Origin: JBCCQH01 sp039024435
GTDB taxonomy: Bacteria > Bacteroidota > Bacteroidia > J057 > JADKCL01
Reading direction: 5' to 3'
NCBI GenBank assembly: GCA_039024435.1
Contig: JBCCQH010000107.1
Location: forward strand, 1-28,296
DNA length: 28,296 bases
Shown here: positions 7,430 through 14,664 of the stretch, in pieces
How the letters are laid out: each line of letters starts with the position of its first letter
How positions within the stretch are numbered: the first letter of the stretch is position 1
Notes under the pieces: generated by a model
What the model was told of the DNA's origin: nothing
What the model saw: the letters and a program-made list of their open reading frames with translations, nothing else
Databases searched by the model: none
Translations under genes and position numbers: made by a program

Positions 7430-9925
7430 ATGAAAACCTATTATCTGCCGTTGCTACTTCTGTTGTTGACCGGCGGTTTGTGTCCGCAACTTTACGGACA
7501 GTGTGCCAGCAATTCCTACGAATTCCTGGACGAGAACCAGGTCAAAGCGCGCTACCACAACAGCGCCGATCATTTCTGGGATCTGCAGGGAGCACCGGCT
7601 TACGAGGTGCCCCAAGGATCTGGCCGCCACAGTGCCTTTGCCTCTTCGCTGTGGATCGGCGGGACCGACGACAACAACCAGTTGCGGGTCGCCGCCCAAA
7701 CCTACCGGCAGTCGGGCACCGATTTCTTCGCCGGTCCTTACCGCAGTACGGGCAATTACACGTGTGATGTCGGTTTTTCGACCCCTCAGCCAGTCCTCGA
7801 GCGGGGATTGCTGGCCCTTTCCAGCGGGAAAGTGGCCGCTTTTTACGCCAATGGATTCACCGTGTACGACCCGACGACGCAAACTACGATCACCCGGATT
7901 CTGCCGATCAATCGCCCGGTGTACGAAGCCGTCGAGTTGAGCAATGGACAAATCCTGTTGTACGGCGGCACTTCGGTGAACAACCTTGAGATACCGCTGG
8001 TCGTGGACACGGCAAATTTTACCGTTCAGACCATCAACAACCTGAACTTTGCTCACGTGCGCTCGACCGCGATCAATCTGCCCGGGGGACTGACCCTGCT
8101 GGCTGGGATCCTCGGGTGCGAGCTGTTTGATCCGGCCACCCTGACCGCGACGGTAACTGGTTCCATGATTACGCCCCGGACGCGGTCTGCGCTGGTCCTC
8201 CTGCCCAATGGCCAGATCCTCTCGGCCGCCGGCAGCAACACCATTGGATCCAACAGTTCCCTCTTTACTGAGGTCTACAATCCGGCTACCGGGCAGTGGA
8301 CCGCCGGACCTAACCTCTTGTCGCCGCGCTACGATGCCCAGATGACGGTGACTGCCGCGGGGAAGGTTCTGATTACCGGAGGCACCCACTTGGCTCTGGA
8401 TTTTGAGGAATACGATCCTTTGACGAATATGATCAGCCCTGTACCCGGAGGAATCGGGGAGCCGTTCCAGGAACATACTATCTTTCCGCTCTCCAATGGG
8501 GAGCTGTTCATCTCGCACGACCGAGCCCCGCTCAGCAATGCACCTTCACTTTCGCCGTTGGCGCGGTACAATCCCACCACGTTGCAGGTGAATCCCACGC
8601 AATTCGTCTACTTTGGGACGCGGGCGGTCCCAATCGCCGGAAACAAGGTGCTGGTCGAATCCAGCAATATGCGTTTCGCCGAGTATGATCCGCTGGCGGA
8701 GGTCTTGATCGACCAATCCTGGCAAAAGATCTGGAAGATCAGCCGGGCGGAAATCGATCAGTTCATTCTCGATTTCAACGCCAATCAGGTCAACTTCGCC
8801 AACTATCCGGACATTGAGACCTGGCCCGCCCGCGGAGATGTCGCTCAGGGGGAAGACAGCTACCTGGCGCCGTTTGTCGATGTGAATCAGGATGGTGAAT
8901 ACCGCCCACTGCAGGATGGCGACTATCCCTGCGTGGAAGGCGATCAGGCGTTGTGGTGGGTCTACCACGACGACGGGACGCACACGGAGACGGGAGGCTT
9001 GGAAATGGGGCTGCAAGTGGAGCAGATGGCTTACGTGTACGATTGCGGAGCGACGCCCTGCGGGGGTGACACGACGCCCGTGGACTACACGACCTATCAC
9101 CACCTGGAGATTACCAACAAGAGTGAGCGCAGTTACACCGGAACCTACGTGGGCGTCTGGGTGGATGTAGACGTGGGCAATTTCTTCGATGACTACATCG
9201 GGAGTGATACGCAGTTGGGATTGGCTTTTGCCTACAATGGGGACGCCGTGGACGAAACGGCCAGTGGCTACGGACCGAATCCGCCGGCGATTGGGATCAA
9301 GTTTTTGGACAATGGGCAGATCCGCAAGGCCAGCAATACGATGTACTACGAGAACGATTTCTCGATTCGGGGCAATCCCACGCAGCCGATTCACTACTAC
9401 AATTACATGCGCAGCCTGTGGAAGGATGCGACGCCCCTGGTGGCCGCAAACAATGGCTATGGGCTTGGCTTACCGACAAACTGGGTGTATCCGGGGGATC
9501 CGGGCTTCTGCGGGGGCAATGGTGACGGCAATTGGTCGGAGCCCCAGGTGGCGAATTCGCCCTCTGACCGTCGGATCCTGGTTTCCTTTGGGCCGTTTGA
9601 TCTCGCGGCGGGCGAGACCGTCGACTTGGACTACGCAGTGGTGTGGGCCCGCGGTTTCTACAACGACAATTTCGGCAGCGTATGCGAGCTGAAAAATGCG
9701 GTTCAGTTTGTTGATTCCTTCTGGCAGGCCCAGTCGCAGAATTGCTTCAATATCGTGCTGGACCGTCCCGAATCGCAGGTTGCCCCGGTGGGCCTAGACC
9801 TGTATCCGAATCCGAGCGCGGGTCAGTTCTCTTTGGCCTTTGCCGAGGCGTTGCGGGGCCCCGCAGAGTTGCAGCTCTTCAATGCGGCGGGCCAGCAGGT
9901 CCACGCACAGGCATTGGCGGGTTAA
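7430..9925 (+). CDS. Secreted kelch-repeat protein, paralog of 4669-7263, with truncated T9SS sorting domain
   Basis: An 831-residue paralog of the upstream gene with the same order: signal peptide (ends LYGQ), SLWIGG / VAAQTYRQ domain, kelch-like propeller (VLLPNGQILSAAG), QKIWKISRAEI, the Asp-rich DVNQDGEYRPLQDGDYP segment, and a sorting domain beginning LDLYPNPSAGQF. The frame stops at TAA 9923-9925, right after VHAQALAG. Directly beyond it, in the same frame, 35 more codons encode the missing end of the sorting domain. In the intact paralog the aligned position is Gln, so a single C-to-T change (CAA to TAA) would explain the stop. Without the terminal strands the protein should be exported to the periplasm but not secreted by T9SS. 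It may be a recent pseudogene, a sequencing error, or a read-through case. Confidence 0.85.
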   Translation: MKTYYLPLLLLLLTGGLCPQLYGQCASNSYEFLDENQVKARYHNSADHFWDLQGAPAYEVPQGSGRHSAFASSLWIGGTDDNNQLRVAAQTYRQSGTDFFAGPYRSTGNYTCDVGFSTPQPVLERGLLALSSGKVAAFYANGFTVYDPTTQTTITRILPINRPVYEAVELSNGQILLYGGTSVNNLEIPLVVDTANFTVQTINNLNFAHVRSTAINLPGGLTLLAGILGCELFDPATLTATVTGSMITPRTRSALVLLPNGQILSAAGSNTIGSNSSLFTEVYNPATGQWTAGPNLLSPRYDAQMTVTAAGKVLITGGTHLALDFEEYDPLTNMISPVPGGIGEPFQEHTIFPLSNGELFISHDRAPLSNAPSLSPLARYNPTTLQVNPTQFVYFGTRAVPIAGNKVLVESSNMRFAEYDPLAEVLIDQSWQKIWKISRAEIDQFILDFNANQVNFANYPDIETWPARGDVAQGEDSYLAPFVDVNQDGEYRPLQDGDYPCVEGDQALWWVYHDDGTHTETGGLEMGLQVEQMAYVYDCGATPCGGDTTPVDYTTYHHLEITNKSERSYTGTYVGVWVDVDVGNFFDDYIGSDTQLGLAFAYNGDAVDETASGYGPNPPAIGIKFLDNGQIRKASNTMYYENDFSIRGNPTQPIHYYNYMRSLWKDATPLVAANNGYGLGLPTNWVYPGDPGFCGGNGDGNWSEPQVANSPSDRRILVSFGPFDLAAGETVDLDYAVVWARGFYNDNFGSVCELKNAVQFVDSFWQAQSQNCFNIVLDRPESQVAPVGLDLYPNPSAGQFSLAFAEALRGPAELQLFNAAGQQVHAQALAG

Positions 9926-10033
9926 CGCCGCAACTTCACGGTGCAAGTAGGGGACTTGCCAGAGGGTGTCTATTTGGTGCGGATCCACGGTTCCGGTACG
10001 GAAGTGACGCGGAAACTGATCTTGCAGCGGTAG
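9926..10033 (+). pseudogene. Detached end of the T9SS sorting domain of the preceding gene
   Basis: These 35 codons plus a TAG stop continue the frame of 7430-9925 immediately after its TAA. They contain LPEGVYLVRIHGSG and end TRKLILQR, matching the last 35 residues of the paralog (DGVYLVRITG ... RKMVVRH). There is no start codon or separate signal for translation here. The good preservation says the interrupting stop is recent. Confidence 0.85.
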
Positions 10034-10049
10034 AGAATTTCCGAGGGAC

Positions 10050-10126
10050 GAATTTCCAATTTCCGAGGGGAGAATTTCCAATGGATGGCGCGGGGTGCGG
10101 TTCGATAGTGGGGAAATTGGAAATTC
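10050..10126. repeat. Short inverted repeat with extra AATTTCC copies
   Basis: A 15-bp segment at 10050-10064 (GAATTTCCAATTTCC) recurs as its exact reverse complement at 10112-10126. Related GAATTTCC or GGAAATT words occur at about 10035, 10073 and 10133. It lies between the end of the broken T9SS gene and copy B of the structured repeat. No coding sense was seen. Confidence 0.6.
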
Positions 10127-10147
10127 TTCCCGGGAAATTGGCGGCTT

Positions 10148-10243
10148 GCGGCAAGGATGGGAGGGACGTCGGTCCCGCCAGTATGGCGGGACGGAGCTCC
10201 GCGAACTCCCGGAACAGCCTGGTACCGACCGGTCGGTAGCCGC
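10148..10243 (+). repeat. Structured intergenic repeat, copy B
   Basis: This is the second copy of the element at 4283-4397, in the opposite orientation. Conserved blocks AGGATGGGAGGGAC and CGCGAACTCCCGGAACAGCC surround a 9-bp perfect hairpin (10172-10192) and precede a 16-bp perfect palindrome (10223-10238). Outer GCGGC/GCCGC ends can pair. The stems differ in sequence from copy A but keep complementarity, which looks like selection or origin on structure. It could be a REP-like element or a structured RNA. Confidence 0.75.
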
Positions 10244-10376
10244 CCCTATCCCCCCCAACCTACGCAAAACATAGCCGCGAAAGTCTGGTCGCAATCGCAC
10301 GGTACTCCGGAGGCAATTGCGGGTTTCGCCTCCCCATCTGCCTTCAACCCAATCCCCCTTCAAAAAGATGATGGTA

Positions 10377-10398
10377 GGCGCACGGAACACCGTGCGCC
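10377..10398. other. Perfect 9-bp hairpin with AACA tetraloop in a gene-free region
   Basis: GGCGCACGG, loop AACA, CCGTGCGCC. It stands 44 bases before the terminator-like hairpin at 10442-10469. There is no convincing gene from 10034 to 10956, so this may belong to a small RNA or be a stray transcription signal. Confidence 0.5.
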
Positions 10399-10441
10399 AG
10401 TTTGGCGTTTTAAAGGATCGTGTCCCGCCTTTGGACAAAGA

Positions 10442-10469
10442 AAAATCCTCCTGGTGCGAGGAGGATTTT
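10442..10469. terminator. Terminator-like hairpin in the 10.0-10.95 kb gene-free region
   Basis: A perfect 11-bp stem, AAAATCCTCCT / AGGAGGATTTT, with a 6-nt loop. On the minus strand the stem runs into TTTTTCTTT, a better T tract than on the plus strand. No coding gene obviously feeds it from either side. The rest of the gap to 10956 holds a 7-bp TTTTCCG/CGGAAAA hairpin (10586-10603) and no supportable gene. Confidence 0.65.
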
Positions 10470-10956
10470 GCTGGAATCGATTCGATATCTTTAGCTGAAG
10501 GTTCTTTCTGCAGTTCCGTTCTTAGTGGTGGTTGGTCGTCGGCCCTGCTAAGGTTTGTTTGGTGGTTCTCGAATGCAATGGTTTGTTTTCCGTACACGGA
10601 AAAAATAGGTTAGTAAGGATCAGGTCTGTCGATGGTTGCATAGTCAGGTTTGTCGCTATGGTGAGTCACTTTCTAATTGCTCAATTATGTACGGTAAAAA
10701 AAGGATATTTGGTTAAGCACAACAACCACCAATGGATTTCCGGGTCTTCTGCCCGGATGAATGGTACTTTTGATTGAATATTCGGGAACGGCAATGGGGG
10801 CAAGCTGGGCGCCGGGCTGGGTTTCAGCCGGGGCGGGGCCGTACGGAGGCTTAACAATCCTTAACATACTTTAACCGGTCATTAACTAGGGCGTATCCAA
10901 ATTTTTTCCACCTTACGGACAGAATTTGAATACAAAGCAACTCCAAAACCACAATT

Positions 10957-11937
10957 ATGAAAAATTTCATTTTGCTACCGGGGCGCAAAGCCCAATGGGT
11001 AGCGGGAGCATTTTGTCTGCTTTTTGCACCAATGCTCCGGGCGCAGAACGGCAATTCTACCGAGGCCAAGACCTCTGAGACCAAGTACAAAGTTGTGACC
11101 GTCATCGACGGGAAAACCACGGTGAAAGAGTATGATGGCGGGGAGCTGGGCGAGGCGATGAAGTGGTTCCAGAACGATGGTCCGGACGGAGAGTCAGTGA
11201 TCCGTATCCATGCCGGGGCGGGCGATTCCGATGCTCCGGTACGGGTCAAGGAAAGCTACGGTACGCAAATCATTGTGATCGATGATGAAGCGCAGGAAAG
11301 TGATGCCGGCGACCGCTCGGTCTTCATCAAAAAGCTGCGCGACGCCCAGTCACTGGCGGATGGCGAAATGCGCATCCAAACCATTCAGGTCATCAACGGC
11401 GATACTTTGATCAGTGAAACGAACAATGAGGGGGCCTCGGACTTCGAGTGGGAAGTGTCGTCGGGAGCTAAGGGGGGTGGCACGCAGGTAATGGTGGTGA
11501 AGACGGGCCGTGATTGCGACAACCCCAACGAACAGGACATCGAGGTAATGGTCCAGCATGGCGGCGATGCGGACTACGCCTACACTTACAATGTGATCGT
11601 GCGGCGCGAATGCAAGTCAGTGAAAATGGAGGAGCCGGCCTCCGGTGACCTCGCAAAGTTTGAAGGGCAGGCGGGCGACGAGTTGCGCGTACAATCTCTG
11701 GAAGCTTTTCCGAATCCCAATGAGGGACAGTTTACGTTGCGTTTTGAACTGCAGGACGAAGCGCCGGCGGAGTTGCGCATTTTTAACCTTGAAGGCAAGC
11801 AAGTCTACGCTGAGGAACTCGGCGGCCGCACGCGCTACGAAAAGCAAGTGGACATAGGCGAAGTACCGGCGGGGATCTATCTATTGCGCATCCTACAGGG
11901 GGGCGCTTCGGTCACCAAACGCCTGGTGGTGGAATAG
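10957..11937 (+). CDS. T9SS type A sorting domain protein of unknown function
   Basis: A 326-residue secreted protein. Residues 1-30 are a long signal peptide (basic start, hydrophobic WVAGAFCLLFAPML, ending RAQ). The middle, about 31-245, is acidic and beta-rich, with a KYKVVTVIDGKTTVKEY strand pair and a later AYTYNVIVRREC segment. It matches no family I recognise. Residues about 250-326 are a T9SS sorting domain (SLEAFPNPNEGQF ... AGIYLLRIL ... TKRLVVE), so the protein should reach the cell surface or medium. It is monocistronic and followed by a strong terminator at 11970-11997. The next gene is convergent. Confidence 0.85.
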   Translation: MKNFILLPGRKAQWVAGAFCLLFAPMLRAQNGNSTEAKTSETKYKVVTVIDGKTTVKEYDGGELGEAMKWFQNDGPDGESVIRIHAGAGDSDAPVRVKESYGTQIIVIDDEAQESDAGDRSVFIKKLRDAQSLADGEMRIQTIQVINGDTLISETNNEGASDFEWEVSSGAKGGGTQVMVVKTGRDCDNPNEQDIEVMVQHGGDADYAYTYNVIVRRECKSVKMEEPASGDLAKFEGQAGDELRVQSLEAFPNPNEGQFTLRFELQDEAPAELRIFNLEGKQVYAEELGGRTRYEKQVDIGEVPAGIYLLRILQGGASVTKRLVVE

Positions 11938-11969
11938 AATCGAATCCGCTTCCGAGTCAGAATTAAACC

Positions 11970-11997
11970 GAGGCCACCGTTGGGTGGCCTCTTTTTT
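11970..11997 (+). terminator. Intrinsic terminator after the T9SS gene
   Basis: A perfect 9-bp stem GAGGCCACC / GGTGGCCTC with loop GTTG, followed by six T. It sits between the convergent T9SS gene and the TetR gene. The minus-strand side lacks a T tract, so it mainly serves the plus strand. Confidence 0.9.
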
Positions 11998-12049
11998 ATG
12001 CGAAAAAATTAAGTATTTAAGGTGGTTTGGGCGGAGTGGAATCGGGGAT

Positions 12050-12631
12050 TCAATGGGCGAGCCAGGCGTTGATCTGCTCGGGGAGTTGATCGAGGAATTG
12101 GGGAGGACCTTTCTGGCCAGTGAGGGCGGCGATCAGCTCGCCGGCGACGGGTACGATCAGAGCAAGGGCCAGCAGGTGCACGATCAACGTATCGGGACTG
12201 TTTCCGGCGATGAACCCATGGTCCATCCCGGCGCGGATCTGAGCGCGGAACTGGTCCAGGGAGAACAAGTCTTCGAGGGGTTGGGGCAAGTGCTGCGGTT
12301 GCTGGCGAATGGCCTGCAATAGGAATGGGATACAGCCAGGTTCGCGGGTCGCAATCCGCCGGATCGCGCTACTGAATTGCGGTAGTTTTTTGGGGTAGGG
12401 CAACCCCTCTGAATTGAGAATGGCGAAGGCGTCCTGCAAGCGGATCAGCTCCCGCTCAAGTACCTTCCGGAACAACTGCTCTTTGTTGCCGAAGTGGTAG
12501 TGGAGGAGGGCCTTGTTCACTCCGGCGCGATCCGCAATCGCCTGGGTGCGCGCGCCACTGAATCCTTGGTCGAGGAACTCGGTCCGGGCGGCCCGGAGGA
12601 TTTTTTGCTGGGTTTTTTGCGTTTTATCCAT
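12050..12631 (-). CDS. TetR/AcrR family transcriptional regulator
   Basis: A 193-residue DNA-binding repressor of normal TetR length. The N-terminus (KTQQKILRAARTEFLDQGF) and the helix-turn-helix ending NKALLHYHFGNKEQLF are the family signature at residues about 8-55. The C-terminal helical part would bind an effector that cannot be predicted. The gene is flanked by unrelated genes and has no adjacent efflux pump or enzyme, so its target is unknown. Upstream (12632-12740) the word GGTTAA occurs three times, two of them as TTTGGTTAA, a possible but weak operator signal for autoregulation. Confidence 0.92.
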   Translation of the reverse strand: MDKTQKTQQKILRAARTEFLDQGFSGARTQAIADRAGVNKALLHYHFGNKEQLFRKVLERELIRLQDAFAILNSEGLPYPKKLPQFSSAIRRIATREPGCIPFLLQAIRQQPQHLPQPLEDLFSLDQFRAQIRAGMDHGFIAGNSPDTLIVHLLALALIVPVAGELIAALTGQKGPPQFLDQLPEQINAWLAH

Positions 12632-12891
12632 TTGGTTAAAAATACAACATTGCTGGTTGTGGTGAAAGGGGAAGCCTCATTTACAATCGCTGGGTACAAG
12701 ACAATTGGTAATGAGGGTTTTGTGGTTAACTATTTGGTTAATAAGCCTGGCCAATATCACGCTCGGTATCCCCAGAATCGGTCGGCTTTTCTGCTGGAAA
12801 GGATATCGCGATAAAGATTAATGTATATTACTACCAATCAGTGTTTAAAGTAATTTTATATCAACTGATTGTTCATGTTTGGTGCGCGGTC
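12632..12891. other. AT-rich gene-free region upstream of tetR-type gene
   Basis: This divergent region separates the TetR gene (minus) from the small gene at 12950 (plus). It is clearly AT-richer than its surroundings and contains GGTTAA words at about 12636, 12725 and 12735. No start codon with a credible protein was found in it. Confidence 0.5.
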
Positions 12892-12922
12892 TTTCCGGCA
12901 AAGGAAAAAACCGCTATTTTTG
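12892..12922 (+). promoter_or_regulatory. Bacteroidota promoter for the 12950 gene
   Basis: TTTC, 19 nt, then TATTTTTG, a full TAnnTTTG match. It lies 27 nt before ATG 12950 and inside any longer reading from 12869, so it decides the start. Confidence 0.6.
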
Positions 12923-12949
12923 TGGGGCAATTGCGAAGCACCTACGCCC

Positions 12950-13255
12950 ATGGATGAACAGAAACAATTTGTCGAGCAGGTCTACCACGTCCTTGAATCC
13001 GAAGAAACCCTCACCGCGAAAGCGCTGGAGTTGGGAGAAATCGTTCGGCTGGAAATTGAGATTACCAATATCTCCGAACCCGAAACTCGGCACGGCCGCA
13101 CCGGCACTTTCTCGAAAGTGACGGTGGATTACACCTTGATGCTGGAGACCGAAGCGGACATTGATCAGCGGGAAGAAGTTGCGCCCGAAGATCACCGCCG
13201 GACGTTGCGCCTCAACGCCCAAGGGAAAATCGTCGGGGTATCCGACCGACTCTAA
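12950..13255 (+). CDS. Small acidic protein of unknown function
   Basis: A 101-residue protein (MDEQKQFVEQVYHVLESEET...) that I do not recognise. It is soluble and acidic, with no signal peptide or membrane segment. An N-terminal helix is followed by beta-strand-like stretches (VRLEIEITNIS, FSKVTVDYTLML) and a polar C-terminus with TLRLNAQGKIVGVSDRL. The promoter at 12892-12922 supports ATG 12950 rather than 12869. Its stop is 11 bases before the SGNH hydrolase start, so the two are probably co-transcribed. Confidence 0.7.
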   Translation: MDEQKQFVEQVYHVLESEETLTAKALELGEIVRLEIEITNISEPETRHGRTGTFSKVTVDYTLMLETEADIDQREEVAPEDHRRTLRLNAQGKIVGVSDRL

Positions 13256-13266
13256 GCCGGTTTTTC

Positions 13267-14610
13267 ATGTCCGATGCCGTGCCTACTATCTCCGCTGATC
13301 GCCGCAATATTGCGGTGGCAGTTGCGGTTTTGCTCTTGATTCTCCCCCTGAATGAATTTGTCCTGGCCCACTTTTGGGAAGCCAATTTGGTGGATCTTCC
13401 CGGCCGGGGGCGCCGTGCTCTGTACTATTTGCCCTGGATTCTTCGGGGAGTGGATCTGTTCATTTTGGGCTTGGGCGCCCGCTTACTTTGGGTGAAAAAG
13501 CCAATCTTGCAAGTAGTTCAAAGTGATCTAATCGTTAACTGTTTACTGCTGTTGTTCTTGTTGGGAATCCTGGCGCTGACCAATCCGATTTGGGCGGGCC
13601 GGTACATGGGGTTTCGCCTGGTTGGGGTGGTTGCGATCCTTCTGCAAATGCTGCGCGTGACTGCTCTGGCTTACGTTCGCGGCAGGGTTCGGCCTTGGTT
13701 GGGACCGCGTTTGGGGCTGCCATTGGTGGGGCTTCTGGGGGCATTTTTATTGGTGGAAGGTGTTTTCTTTTTTGTCGCCCGTCCCCACCACACGATTGCT
13801 TCGTATGCCTCCCGGATATGGTACCAGCGGCATTGGGAATTGAATCCGCGAGGCCATCGGGAGCGGGACTACCAGGAGGAGGATTTGCGGGGCAAAAAGG
13901 TACTGCTGTTTACGGGCGATTCATTTACCGCGGGGGCCGGCATTGCCGATCCCCAAGATCGATTTTCTGATCGCCTGGCGGTGCAATTGGGGGAGGAATT
14001 TGTCAGTGTCAATTTGGGGGTCAACGGGCTCGGCCCCGAAGGTGAATTGGAGGAATTGCAGCAGTTTCCGTTTGCGGCGGACGTGCTGGTCCACGTTTGG
14101 TTCCTGAACGATATCCACCAAGCGGCGGCGGCGGAGGGCTTGCGGCTGGCGGATTACATGCAGGTAGACGACGGACTGCGGCCCACCTTGCATCCGGCGG
14201 ACCTCTTCTATTCGGTCAATTATTTCTGGTGGTCGTTTCCCCGTGCGGACCGTGATGCGGAGTACGCGGATTTTCTTCGGGCGGCCTACCGCGACTCTGC
14301 GATTCGACAGCGGCACCTGGCCGCGGTGGACGCGGTAATTTCCCACGCGCAGGCCCGCGGTATGGCGGTGGTCGTAGTATTATTTCCCTGGCTGCAAGAC
14401 GTAGCCGGGAGCAATTTTGCCCGCCAACCGGTGCGGAACCATCTGGAAAACCGGGGCCTCCCGGTACTGGATTTGGCTCCGATGCTGGCGCGGTATCCGG
14501 GCGAGGAACTGGTGGTTAATTTCCAGGACAGCCACCCCAACGAAACCGCCCACGGGCTGGTGGCGGATACCCTGGCGACCTATCTCCGTGAACGGGGAAG
14601 GTTGCCGTGA
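13267..14610 (+). CDS. Membrane-anchored SGNH/GDSL hydrolase
   Basis: A 447-residue protein with about five N-terminal membrane segments (roughly residues 15-35, 55-75, 88-105, 115-135 and 148-170) and an SGNH esterase or acyltransferase domain from about 208. Block I is FTGDSFTAGAG with the nucleophile Ser219. Block II fits VNLGVNGLGP. Block III fits WFLND with Asn281. Block V is DSHPNETAH with Asp421 and His423. The domain should face the periplasm. The next gene is an OafA-type membrane acyltransferase. In many bacteria these two modules are fused in one protein that O-acylates polysaccharides, so this pair may do the same as two polypeptides. It is probably co-transcribed with the small gene 11 bases upstream. 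The glycan acceptor is not predictable. Confidence 0.85.
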   Translation: MSDAVPTISADRRNIAVAVAVLLLILPLNEFVLAHFWEANLVDLPGRGRRALYYLPWILRGVDLFILGLGARLLWVKKPILQVVQSDLIVNCLLLLFLLGILALTNPIWAGRYMGFRLVGVVAILLQMLRVTALAYVRGRVRPWLGPRLGLPLVGLLGAFLLVEGVFFFVARPHHTIASYASRIWYQRHWELNPRGHRERDYQEEDLRGKKVLLFTGDSFTAGAGIADPQDRFSDRLAVQLGEEFVSVNLGVNGLGPEGELEELQQFPFAADVLVHVWFLNDIHQAAAAEGLRLADYMQVDDGLRPTLHPADLFYSVNYFWWSFPRADRDAEYADFLRAAYRDSAIRQRHLAAVDAVISHAQARGMAVVVVLFPWLQDVAGSNFARQPVRNHLENRGLPVLDLAPMLARYPGEELVVNFQDSHPNETAHGLVADTLATYLRERGRLP

Positions 14611-14634
14611 CGGGGCACGCGCAACTTTTTTGTA

Positions 14635-14642
14635 TATTTTTG
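14635..14642 (+). promoter_or_regulatory. -7 element upstream of the acyltransferase gene
   Basis: TATTTTTG, a full match to TAnnTTTG, with no clear -33 partner. A start here would fall at about 14648, on top of the GTG at 14647, favouring ATG 14665 as start. Confidence 0.4.
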
Positions 14643-14664
14643 TCCCGTGCGCGCAACAAAATCC

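Noticed and set aside
9923..9925. Alternative genetic code or programmed read-through at TAA
   Set aside because: Normal genes in the window end in TAA, TAG and TGA, so reassignment of UAR codons is not tenable, and no read-through signal is evident.
10157..10498. 113-codon plus-strand frame downstream of the broken T9SS gene
   Set aside because: It begins inside repeat copy B, passes through two strong hairpins, and has no recognisable protein features.
9794..10597. 267-codon minus-strand frame
   Set aside because: Most of it is antisense to the T9SS sorting domain and repeat copy B, and a terminator hairpin lies inside it.
12869..12949. N-terminal extension of the small gene at 12950
   Set aside because: A full TAnnTTTG promoter element lies inside it (12915-12922), and the extension is Arg/Phe-rich and unlike the rest of the protein.
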